A program made the translations under genes and the position numbers. Positions 35,890 to 46,760 of a stretch of DNA of 64,000 bases are shown here, piece by piece. The stretch comes from Taenia hydatigena (lineage: Eukaryota > Platyhelminthes > Cestoda > Cyclophyllidea > Taeniidae): positions 10,473,782 through 10,537,781 of the forward strand of contig JADWOT020000002.1 of assembly GCA_036345935.2 (NCBI GenBank), given 5' to 3'. The notes under the pieces are model-generated. The model had not been told where the DNA came from. It made no database searches and was given only the letters and a program-made list of their open reading frames with translations. The first letter of the stretch is position 1; every line of letters begins with the position of its first letter.

Positions 35890-38199
35890 AATGGAAAGGA
35901 TTTCTGTTTGAGATTGCCTTCGAATCAAACGTACCTCGACACACTGGCCATTCCCAGCAAAATTTGGCTCCTTCGAATTAACTTAGCCCATGCAACGCCG
36001 TGTAAGGACAGCAAGTAGTCAATGCGTCTACTTCCTTCTTCCTTACTGACAAAAAATAAATACTTTGTGCCACCTTTTTACAATCAATTCGTAAAATACG
36101 CTTCCTGGTTTTCGGTGTGTGGGAGGGATAGTTTCCCAATGCTTCGGGACATGTGATTATGCTATCGAAGTGACCACTACCACATTTCGCTGTTATTGTA
36201 TTGTTGCTAACAATCTCGTCCGCTTGGACCTCATGGCTTCCTAACCCTAATTATATCTTACACGTACATGCTTGAATTGCTTGGTCTTCAAAGAAGTTCA
36301 TTGTGGTACAGTGGCAGTGTTGAACGAGGTAGAGTCTGTGCCATTGCACCAACTCCCAAAGGAATCGTGCAGTAACATGAAAAACGCAGACATGAGCGTC
36401 ACATGCAAGAGAGGACTGGATACTACTGGCACACAGTCTCGCGCATCCATGTGAATGACTTCATTCATTTAAGAAAATTTACTTGAACTTAACTGACCTC
36501 TAAACCGCTGCTTGGGTAGACGGCCTAGACGGGTTACAACTCTACAAATTCTGAGCCAAAGCTGCAAGGCCTAACGCTCAGTTAGACAGTCATCGCAATC
36601 CATCAGTCACGTAGTCGTGATGATTCACTTATTCTCTTCAGTGGGTGTTGCGCAAATGCGTAGACGACATCTGGTTGCATCAATGATGGGCATAGTGTAC
36701 GACGAGAAAACTGCTATGAAAGATAAATTATTCATAGAGTTAATTATTTTGTGGAGGGTAATGAGTGGATTCTCGGTGATGTGCATCGCCTACTGCGCCC
36801 AAAACCGCACCTAGCGATTTAATTAACTTTCCTATGGCAGTAGAACCCTCATGTTCACAGCATTGTCTTAATTCTTCATGGAAGTTTAACATTCTTGTTT
36901 AACATAACACTGCATTGTGCCAGCTGTGAGTGCTATAAGGCTGTCATTTCACAGATCGTACACCACCACCTCATTCGCCATTCTCTCACCTCTAATTTTG
37001 TTCAACTGAAATCAACTATTAGGCGCATCGGTAGTTCGTAGGTTTTGTAGGCATCCATGCGATGAGCCTCGTCTTCACAAACAATACTTTTCTTTACCAC
37101 AAATAAAGTGACTTGTCAGGAGGGTGATATGCTGCCCTTAGTCGATTCGCAATGAGCAATGCTGGCATCAGCGCCAGTCAAGCACATGCCTTACAAGGCT
37201 CTATCTGTCGAGGAGGCCAACATGACTTTGTTGTTCTTTTGCATCAATGCTGTCAGGACATATCCCCAGGATCACTCACTCAATGCGAGGGCTAGTCGTC
37301 ACGACACGCCTTACCTCCACACCGACGGCGTGATTCAGTGTGTTTTTTGTGTTGCCACGCATTTCCGTTGACAGTGGGTACGATGACACGAGCTCTACAA
37401 GCCATTGGACTGCAAAGAATTTCTTTGAAGTCCGAGATGTGAATGTGCAATGCGAATAGAGGTTAGTGTGTGGGTGTGTCTGGACAGGTGAAGCCGTTAT
37501 CAACACCGTGATGGAATAGAGTAAAACTGTACTGATGAGCATTTTAGACACGATACACTTTACATCCTCTACAATGTTCAAAAATGTGTTTCACACGGCC
37601 AGTGTTAAGCTGTAAGCTAGTACTTCACTATCAGCGCTTGCCTTTGTGGCGCCTGAACGAGGCTGAAGTGTGCGTCAACTAGTCGCACTCCAAATTTTAT
37701 TTCAAGTAGGAGGATTGTATTGCCAAAATCCGAGCGAACATTGAAAATAAAAACAGTGTTAGACATGGCTCCTCTGCTATGCTTCGCCCATTGATCCACC
37801 AAACTGCGATGGTATTTTGCCCTTCAGCAAGTGAATGTAGTTCCTAACCGTACACCGTGGGCAGGGCTACATATGGCGTCTGCAAATTTTAGCATTTCAT
37901 TTGCTCATACGAAGTCGTATGCCAATCCAATTTGCCAGTACCGTTTTGATAAATCTTTGTTGCTCTAGACGTGTTCTTCATGTTGCTGCACGATTCCTTT
38001 TGATAGGGAGTTTAGTGACACAAGCTCTTCCTCGTTCAACACTCCATTGTAAGAAGAAGCTTAGTGTGCCATGATGTTTTGTCAAGTATAATTGTTGTTC
38101 ACAAAATAATAGTGTAGCTGCAAAATGTGTTAAGGGCGTCTCAGATGCCATAACTTTGCATTATCTGAGTTAGTGGAAACACCGGACCAATGAAATGAC
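35890..38199. other. spacer between the head-to-head copies
   Basis: The inverted homology extends at least to about 36,060 on the left and 38,205 on the right (shared GGTGGCACAAAGT). The ~2.1 kb between shows no supported exon. Several short frames occur on both strands, the longest 101 codons (minus, 37276-37581). Confidence 0.45.
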
Positions 38200-38632
38200 A
38201 AGAAGCCGGTGGCACAAAGTGTCTGCGTCTGCCAATAAGCAAGGAGAAGAAGTGGTGCTACCGACTAGTTGCCGTCAGCGCATAAAGGCATGAAAATAAG
38301 CATCTTAGGCCATGCATTACTGACGTCTTTGGGTCCTAATGCACGAAACTCTCAATACTAGCGCTTGAAATGAAGCTGAATGGAAATGCCTGATGCATTG
38401 CTAGCCAGAGTTGGCTGGAAGTAATTTTGCACTTTGCCAGTGCATTTCTTGATGTCTGCGTTTGATAATCTATTTCTTCATCCGGTTGCAATCAAACAAT
38501 GCGCGACCACTACGAAGCAGCATAATTGGTTTGGCAGCTAAAGCATTAGAAAGACTCCGATCAAATTGGTGACATCAAGATAGGCCGATTATTAATACGC
38601 ACTAGACATTTCTTAAGGACTAGAGACAGATC

Positions 38633-40536
38633 ACGTAGAGAGCGATCACAATCCTTTTCTGCGTGGCACACTGGCATGGGTATGCGCTTACAGCACCACT
38701 ATCATTTCTTGGTCACTTGATGTTTTCACTTGCTTTTCATTTTATGGTTCTCATCCCAAGCCAGTGTATTATGAAAGAGGAAAGTGGGTAAAACATATGT
38801 TCCTTCCTTAAAGACGACCAAAGCCCTGCGCTTTGAGGATCTCGAGTCGTAAGAAGACCAGCGGGGCGATCGGACTCAATGAACTATCGGTCCCATAAAG
38901 ACTTGGTGAGTGTAAGGATTCGATTATGCGCGCACAAAGCTCCTGGATGAATGAAATATGTGTCTCTGAATGCACCCTCCAAGTATTATCAAGTAGTTTT
39001 GGTAGATGTGAATAATTACAGCACAGTGATCGCCAATCCTAGCAATCGTTGGGTATTTTAGGTGGTGCAGATTTCTACTTCAGCATCGAAGGACCTAATG
39101 TCGTTTAATGATGGCAAGTACATATTCAAAGGCGAAGTTTAAGGCAATTCATGCTACGAAGGCAAACGCATGTCAAATTTCATCTTCTCATGTACACTTA
39201 ACGCATTGTTAGCTCATTTCAAGAGGCAAAATACTTAATTGGCGACGTCACTTTTGCTTCAACAATGTGAGATATGATGTGGACTATCCAGTAGGCTATT
39301 CAAGTACAAACAGAGGTGTTTAATTACTTAAGAGGTAAAAATGGGTGAAGAAACTTGCGGTTGCTAAAAAATTATTTTACCCACTCTAACAAGGAGACGC
39401 TGTGCTAAATTGTCAGTTGTAGCAGCGAGCATGTAAGATGTGACGCCACCCAAATGGTCCCTAGCGAATCCATAGGCAATCCAAAACACCAAGTTGGAAT
39501 GCAGTAAAGCACATTTACAGGTGGACTAGTCACAAAATTGCATCCATTCTATGATGGATTTATTTGTCTATTTTGGATAACGACACCATCACCATGAGTG
39601 ATGCAACCAGACAGAAAAGCATTGGCATTTTAGATAACATCAATTCCCCTTTCTCGACAACACTGTTTGTACCAAATTACAATTTCTCATCGCCTCAAAT
39701 AGGAATCTAAGTGACCGGTTCTAATTAAGTTAAAAAATGCGTTTCGCATATCTTATGCTGTAATTTGTTAAACGCTAGACGAGGTTGACCCGCGAACATC
39801 GTTTCCGCTCTCACGATTTGGCGAAGAGGAATATTGACCTCCAATGTCAATTTTGTCGTTCAAGGCGCGGACAGCAATGGGAGGGTAAGTCACTCGCACC
39901 AATCATTTATTTGCCTAATCATTTGGGACAGTTTTGAGAAGTTTATACTTGCTAGTACACATCTTTAAAATCCTCATTACACACAGACGGTATTTCGCAT
40001 AAACGAGTCCGTCCTATGCATCTGGAAGGGAGTCTTACTCCAGCGTAACTACAGCAACGTTTGTGATGAGTTCAAAACGTCCAAAGCACTCGAAGCTCTT
40101 TTATTTATTTGTGAGTTTGATAGGGGAATTTAAGAGCCATCAAGTCGGTTCCGGACATCTCTAACCGATTTCTTTGCTAAGCCCCAGTGCAAACATTTAA
40201 TTTTGCAGTTGAATTGGAGAGACGTGCAACAGCAAATTTGCGAGTTTTTCATGGACACTTTACCACACGATCTGATGCGGACTATGACAACTGTCTGGAA
40301 CATCATTCTTGTCAGTGTTAATGGATTATACACAAAGCGGTGAGTGGCATTATCAAACGTCAGCAATTGCGCCAAGCATTCGACAGTAAATCATAATTTG
40401 TGCTAAAGTTGGACAAAACTCTCCTGTTGAGTGTGGACGCACAATCTTTAAAATGGCGATCTGGCAAACTGTGACTACTATTTAGTGAGGAGCACAATGT
40501 TGCCTTTAGGAACTTCACCGGAAGTGGCAGAATGCA
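38633..40536 (+). pseudogene. multi-exon secreted-protein gene, copy 2, decayed
   Basis: Inverted relative of copy 1. Exon equivalents: 38633-38679 (start codon now ACG), 38814-38905 (92 nt, same as copy 1), 39062-39167 (106 nt, same), about 39577-39702, 39730-39884 (155 nt, same), 39987-40110, 40209-40339 and about 40510-40536. An exon 4 equivalent is only faintly visible near 39,430-39,520. Lesions: lost ATG, a Trp codon turned TGA in exon 2, a TAA at 39140-39142 where copy 1 has Trp, a GC donor after exon 3, an acceptor GG before exon 5, a donor GA after exon 5, and shifted frames in exons 6 and 8. Exon 7 remains open across its whole length. Clearly a pseudogene. Confidence 0.7.
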
Positions 40537-41052
40537 GGAGTGAGTTTAGGTGCAACGTGATTTTTTCAAGCACCGCTTACAACAGAACAAGCGGATTTCA
40601 CTAGCTTAGAATGCATCTCGTGTCTTTATTTGCTTTCGTGTAAACCATGTCCCACCGTCTAGGCGACTGGAAAGAGGAAGGTGAATTGCTCGCATTTGGC
40701 GAGTGTCACTCGCACGGAGGCGGTATCGCCCTTCCGTTTTAACATTCACTTTGCTTGATCCTAATCAAACCATCTTCTAGCGACTAAAATTTGTTACCTT
40801 ACTCGCTTTTGCTACCAAAGTCATCAAAAGTGGTCTGAATTAACTGCTTAATCAAGTGTGAATGGACAGCGCTACATTGGCTCCGTGCAAACACTTTAAG
40901 CAGATTCTTTTTAATGCTTCACAGCTCGGTTAGAAAGAGAGGGCAAGCTACTCAACATTCAGATGTGATGTCTTCTTTTTTATTTTATGTTAGCAGCCAC
41001 TACGTCCTCGGGTAAATGAGCATTCACTCCCTCCATCAACATCATCAAACAA

Positions 41053-41211
41053 CTATAAATGCGACATTTTCCTTGCTCCATTGGTAGGCACAACATCTCC
41101 GAGTAAGTGGCCGTTCCACTTCAGCAAACATTGTAAGACGGAGTTCACAAGTTCTTGTGAAGCATTCATCGTGGTGTCAAATCCAGATGTTATTTCAAGT
41201 AAAATACTCTC
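41053..41211 (-). CDS. candidate terminal exon, unrecognised
   Basis: 159 nt, phase 0, after a good acceptor (CTAGCTTGTTACAG), ending in TAG at 41053. It encodes 52 residues of natural composition (ESILLEITSGFDTTMNASQE, then a KWNGHLLGDVV segment). The upstream part of this exon is repeated in block A2 (44426 onward), but A2 is cut at the N at 44425, so the second copy lacks the last ~45 codons. Function not recognised. Confidence 0.4.
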   Translation of the reverse strand, partial: ESILLEITSGFDTTMNASQELVNSVLQCLLKWNGHLLGDVVPTNGARKMSHL

Positions 41212-43500
41212 CTGTAACAAGCTAGTCAAATGTTTATATGTTGGGCAAATTAAATGCTGATGCATTGGTGAAAGCTAAAACCAACTGCTGATGTTGTCCT
41301 GATGTCCTCTCGTCATCACACAGGACCTGCGCTGGCCTCCGCTGCCACTTGTCTGACCCCTTGTTGACTTGTTTGTTTGGAATACGTCCCCTCTCAACCG
41401 ACATCTCGAGTAAAGTCCAAAAGCGGCTCTGACGTTGGCAAAATTTGCATTACAGCAAATTACTGAGCAAGCATCGTTGAAGAACCACATTTTTTGACAA
41501 TGCAGTTCGCGTTTTTTGTGTTTAGACGCCTAGCTTTGCATTTCAGTGGTGCTCCTGTCGCTGCTGATGTCAGTATTTTTGATGCGACAATGATTCGTAT
41601 GGAGAACTGCAATGTTATTCGCGAGACTGCATGAATTGACAATTTCCCTGCTTTCCCCTCGAAATTCTCTCTCTCCCTACTAATAATGCCGAGTCCGTTT
41701 TGTATTATTTCCATAGCAAATCCGCCCTTTCTGCTTTATATGAACTAAAAAACGCAAATTCATTCCCTCATTGCTTTCTATAACTGAGGGACGCCAAGAC
41801 TGTGAAAGAAATCACCACATGTGGTTGACGAGACGACAAGTGTCTTCAACAAAAAAATAGGCTTGTGTTGGGCACGATTAGTCCTCATTTAAACAATGGC
41901 AAACAACAACGGCAATTCATTATTGGCACGGACGCAGTTGAGAAGAGCTGTTACCCTTAGCGAAATCAAAACGTACGAAGAATTAAGGCGCCTTTGTTGG
42001 TTTCAACAGTAAGTATTCGCATTACTGCAAAGAGCAACAGCAGCAGCAGCAGCAGCAGTAACATTGACGGCAGAAGGGAGAGGAGGGCAGAGCAGGCGAG
42101 GGGAACAAATTCAAGTGTGGTTTTGTGTACAGACGGGAGGATACTTTCAACCACCTCTTCCAAACGCCCTGTGGCCTCGATAACATCGAGCAGAGCATGG
42201 GCCAGTGGGTGGATGAGTCGCTAAACAGCGCCTCAGGACTGCCCAATGAAGCCATAGATCGTTGTGGGAGGATCGCCGGCACTACCACCTCTGCCACCAC
42301 ACCTTCACCGATACGGGCGGAAAATCGGTCCGAGCATTCACCTCAATGTGTCCGCGGGGCCACTCCGTGACACATTGTTGCCGCTTGGCTTGCTGCAAGT
42401 GCAAAAGGGACCACTTCCATCAATTCAAACACATTACCATTTTCCTATTCACCTTCACATCACCCTAACACTAAAGAGAGAGGATTATTCCAAGCAAATG
42501 TACGCCCCCGCTACTACCTCCGGTAAGCTGGCATAAACAAGCGCTACTAATTTATGATTAAAATTTCCATCCCGCCACTTTCGCATAATTTTGGCCATTT
42601 CATTTACAACTAACCAAGTTGAGAGAATCGAGGCGAAGGCATCACTTAAGCACTGGTTGCAATCAGAGCCTCATTGATCATACACTCGAGTGGACACAAT
42701 TTCACATTCCTGCTAGAAAACTTGTTTCCTTCACTGCTATAGTCACAACCTTCTCAAATGTACTGCATCAGTCGCTGAAACAGTCTTCACCAACCACTGT
42801 GAAATATGCAAATTTCAAATCATCGTCCTTTACTACTGAGAAGGACCGATTCAATCGCTCCGTGCAGCACCCAGTCGCCGCACTTCCTGATTCAACGACT
42901 TCTCAAAGTGAAGTGCTTACCAACTCGCCTTTTTCTAATGTTCTCATTAGTGAGAAGCCAGTGTTCTCTCCATGATTGCAGTTGGTAAAAAGAGAATTTA
43001 CACCCTTAAATGCGTTTAGACCTTTCCACCAATTAGCTCAACCGCAAATACTGCCTGCTGCTAGTACTTTAAGGCTGCAAAACACTTGATTTGTATTTTT
43101 CTTCAAGATTTTCTACCTTTTCAGAATGCAAGGAACCTGACAACTGTAAAAACAACACATTATCAGCCGTGTTTTTTTGTAAGAAACCCGTATTTTAAAC
43201 AAACATTGATATAGCCTGCCACAAGCATATCACCGTTGGTTTGGTTTTGTTTACAGCACTTGCATTTCAATGACCAAGTCAACTGCATAGAGGCTTTACA
43301 GAAATCCAAGAAAGACAGGAAACTCGATATGGATAATGCACTTGTACTTGTACACCTAGACAAAACATATTATCCAAGGTGAGTCTGCAAAAACTTTAAG
43401 CTCTTGTGTATCCGCAAGATGGGTAGACGCCATTAATAACAACTAATGAATGCAAGGGGCCTACGGGACTGTCATTGTTGCAGAGATCGATGGATGAATG
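41165..43500 (+). repeat. large direct duplication, block A copy 1
   Basis: Matches 44426-46760 almost end to end, with scattered substitutions and small indels. Copy 2 has about 60 extra bases near 44,611-44,665. A CAG microsatellite differs in length (seven units at about 42,039-42,059, four in copy 2). Open frames inside: a plus-strand 81-codon frame at 42125 accumulates mostly replacement changes between copies, so is not constrained. A Cys/His-rich frame at 42262-42468 shows mostly silent changes. A CCGGTAAGC donor-like site lies at 42520. Confidence 0.93.
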
Positions 43501-43502
43501 AA

Positions 43503-44424
43503 CATCAACATGGCCCCATGCTGGAGGAAAAGATGGGCGCTTCATTTCAACATTGTTCATAACTTCGGATGGATTCGCCGATTTACTTCTAGCATCCATG
43601 AAATCATCAAATTGCAATTGCATAACGTGATGTTTGATGGAGTTCTTTGTTTTCTCATTCATTCAATCCCCCTCACACAGTTACGCACCTTCTTTTCGGA
43701 CATCAAAGTATCATAATTGACGCATACGTGTTTAGTCGTTGATCATGGACTACCTTGTCTGTGTAAACTTGGCGCAGAGAAAGCATGACACTGGTGGTGC
43801 AGAGGAGCAAGATCCACTCTTTTTCAAAATCAATATAGCGTTCTCATAGGAGGAATCTGCGCCTTTGATCATCCACTGAATCGGTCTCTGAACTCAGGTT
43901 TTTTGGTTTTCAAGTAGTCAATTTCGCTGCTATGACGCTTTCTAGCACTGCTGCTGGTACCACCTTAGGTTATTAAGGCTTCAATCCCTTTCTTTGTTTT
44001 CAGCGATAACGCTAACAAGAGTTGCTTTGGCAGCCAATACATTACGCAATATGGTCTCCATTCCCTTCTTCTATCGTTTTTAGGGCGTTGCCATCAAGAG
44101 TCCACAATGTTCCTTTAGCGATAACAGGGTTATTTGATCCAACAATGAAAGTTGTCTTTCAGAAGACTCATTGCTAGTCAGTAGGCGGAAGGGGAGGTCT
44201 CTAAGTTAAGTTGTGATGGTAGTGGTAGGGATAAAAGGTGATCAGTTGGATGCCACTTTGCCTTGCAGGAGTGACCGTTGGGCATATCACTGGCTGATGA
44301 TAAATTCTTACGGTCGTTTTAGCGTACACTTCTACTTCACCTTGGCAAAATGCTGGCCGAGGTGTGTGGTCCTCGCGGCCGATTGACTAACTTTACCACA
44401 AAGGCAGAACGGTTGATTGATCGC
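43503..44424 (+). repeat. large direct duplication, block B copy 1
   Basis: Matches 51513-52412 with few differences; B1 carries about 19 extra bases near 44,294. On the minus strand the first ~170 bases hold a frame shared with B2 (NPSEVMNNVEMKRPSFPPAW). Here it continues into block A sequence, whereas in B2 it continues into different sequence. The block stops exactly at the N at 44425. Confidence 0.93.
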
Positions 44425-44425
44425 N
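44425..44425. other. single N at a duplication junction
   Basis: The only ambiguous base noticed in the window. It sits between the end of block B1 (ending GATTGATCGC) and the first base of block A2. In B2 the same sequence continues past GATTGATCGC into other DNA, and in A1 the homologous sequence continues leftward. This is therefore a joint between two repeat copies, probably placed by the assembler. Confidence 0.9.
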
Positions 44426-46760
44426 CATTCATTGTGGTGTCAAATCCAGATGTTATTTCAAGTAAAATACTCCCCTGTAACAAGCTAGTCAAATGTTTAT
44501 ACGTTAGGCAAATTAAATGCTGATGCATTGGTGAAAGCTAAAACCAACTGCTGATGTTGCCCTGATGTCCTCTCGTCATCACACAGGATCTGCGCTGGCC
44601 CCCGCTGCCACTGATAAGATACGAGTTCGCACAGTCAACTTCCGCATTTAATAAACTGTCCCCACTTGTCTGACCCTTCGTTGACTTGTTTGTTTGGAAT
44701 ACGTCCCCTCTCAACCGGCATCTCGAGCAAAGTCCAAAAGCGGCTTTGACGTTAGCAAAATTTGCATTTTATTTGCAGCAAATTACTGAGCGAGCATCGT
44801 TGAAGGATCACTTTTTTGACAATGCAGTCGACGTTTGTGGTGTTCGGACGCCTAGCTTTGCATTTCAGTGGTGCTCCTGTCGCTGCTGATGTCAGTATTT
44901 TTGATGCAACAAAGATTTGTGTAGAGAACTGCAATGTTATTCGCGAGACTGCATGAATTGACAATTTCCCTGCTTTCCCCTCGAAATTCTCTCTCTCCCT
45001 ACTAATAATGCCGAGTCCGCGTTTTATTATTTCCAAAGCAAATCCGCCCTTTCTGCTTTATATTAACTAAAAAACGCAAATTCATTCCCTCATTGCTTTC
45101 TGTAACTTAGGGACGCCGAGACTGTAAAAGAAATCACCACATGTGGTTGATGAGACGACAGGTGTCTTCAATAAAAAAATAGGCTTGTGCTGGGCATGAT
45201 TAGTCCTCATTTAAACAATGACAAACAACAACGGCAATTCATTATTGGCACGAACGCAGTTGAGAAGAGCTGCTAGCTGCTGGTTTCAACAGTAAGTATT
45301 CGCATTACTGCAGAGAGCAGCAGCAGCAGTAACATTGACGGCAGGAGGGAGAGGAGGGCAGGGCAGGCGAGGGGAACAAATTCAAGTGTGGTTTTGTGTA
45401 CGGACGGGAGGGTACTTTCAACCACCTCTTCCAAACACCCTGTGGCCTCGATAACATCGGGCAGAGCATGGGCCGGTGGGTGGATGAGTCGCTAAACAGC
45501 GCCTCAAGACTGCCCAATGAAGCCATAGATCGTTGTGGGAGGATCGCCGGCACTACCACCTCTGCCACCACACCTCCACCGATACGGGCGGAAAATCGGT
45601 CCGAGCATTCACCTCAATGTGTCCGCGGGGCCACTCCGTGACACATTGTTGCCGCTTGGCTTGCTGCAAGTGCAAAAGGGACCATTTCCATCAATTCAAA
45701 CACATCACCATTTTCCTATTCACTTTCACATCACCCTAACACTAAAGAGAGAGGATTATTCCAAGCAAATGTACGCCCCCGCTACTACCTCCGGTAAGTC
45801 GGGATAAACAAGCGCAATTAATTTATGATTAAAATTTCCATCCCGCCACCGCATAATTTTGGCCATTTCATTTACAACTAACCAAGTTGAGAGAATCGAG
45901 GCGAAAGCATCACTTAAGCACTGGTTGCAATCAGAGCCACATTGATCATACACTCGAGTGGACACAATTTCACATTTCTGCTAGAAAACTTGTTTCCTTC
46001 ACTGCTATAGTCACAACCTTCTCAAATGTACTGCATCAGTCGCTGAAACAGTCTTCACCAACCACCGTGAAATATGCAAATTTCAAATCATCGTCCTTTA
46101 CTATTGGGAAGGACCGATTCAATCGCTCCGTGCGGCACCCAATCGCCGCACTTCCTGATTCAACGACTTCTTAAAGTGAAGTGCTTACCAACTCGCCTTT
46201 TTCTAATGTTCTCATTAGTGAGAAGCCAGTGTTCTCTCCATGATTGAAGTTGGTAAAAATAGAATTTACACCCTTAAATACGTTTAGACCTTTCCACCAA
46301 TTAGTTCAACCGCAAATACTGCCTGCTGCTAGTACTTTAAGGCTGCAAAATACTTTATTTGTATTTTTCTTCAAGATTTTCTACCTTTTCAGGATACAAG
46401 AAACCTGATAACTGTAAAAACAACACCTTATCAGCCGTGTTTTTTTGTAAGAAACCCGTATTTTAAACAAGCATTGATATAACCTGCCACAAGCATATCA
46501 CCGTTGGTTTGGTTTTGTTTACAGCACTTGCATTTCAATGGCTAAGTCAACTGCATAGAGGCTTTGCAGGAATCCAAGAAAGGCAGGAAACTCGATATGG
46601 ATAATTCGCTTGTACACCTAGACAAAACATATTATCCAAGGTGAGTCTGTAAAAACTTTAAGCTCTCGTGTATCCACAAGATGGGCAGACGCCATTAATA
46701 ACAACTAATGAATGCAAGGCGCTTACAAAACTGTTGTTGTTGTAGAGATCGGTGGATGAA
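44426..46760 (+). repeat. large direct duplication, block A copy 2
   Basis: Second copy of 41165-43500. Homology ends at about 46,760, after GGTGGATGAACGAA, precisely where A1 passes into B1. A stop (CAA to TAA) interrupts here the plus-strand frame that runs on to 42975 in A1, again arguing against coding use of that frame. Confidence 0.93.

Noticed and set aside
42022..42300. Minus-strand frame ending in a poly-Cys run
   Set aside because: The Cys run is the CAG microsatellite read antisense; the frame changes freely between duplicate copies.
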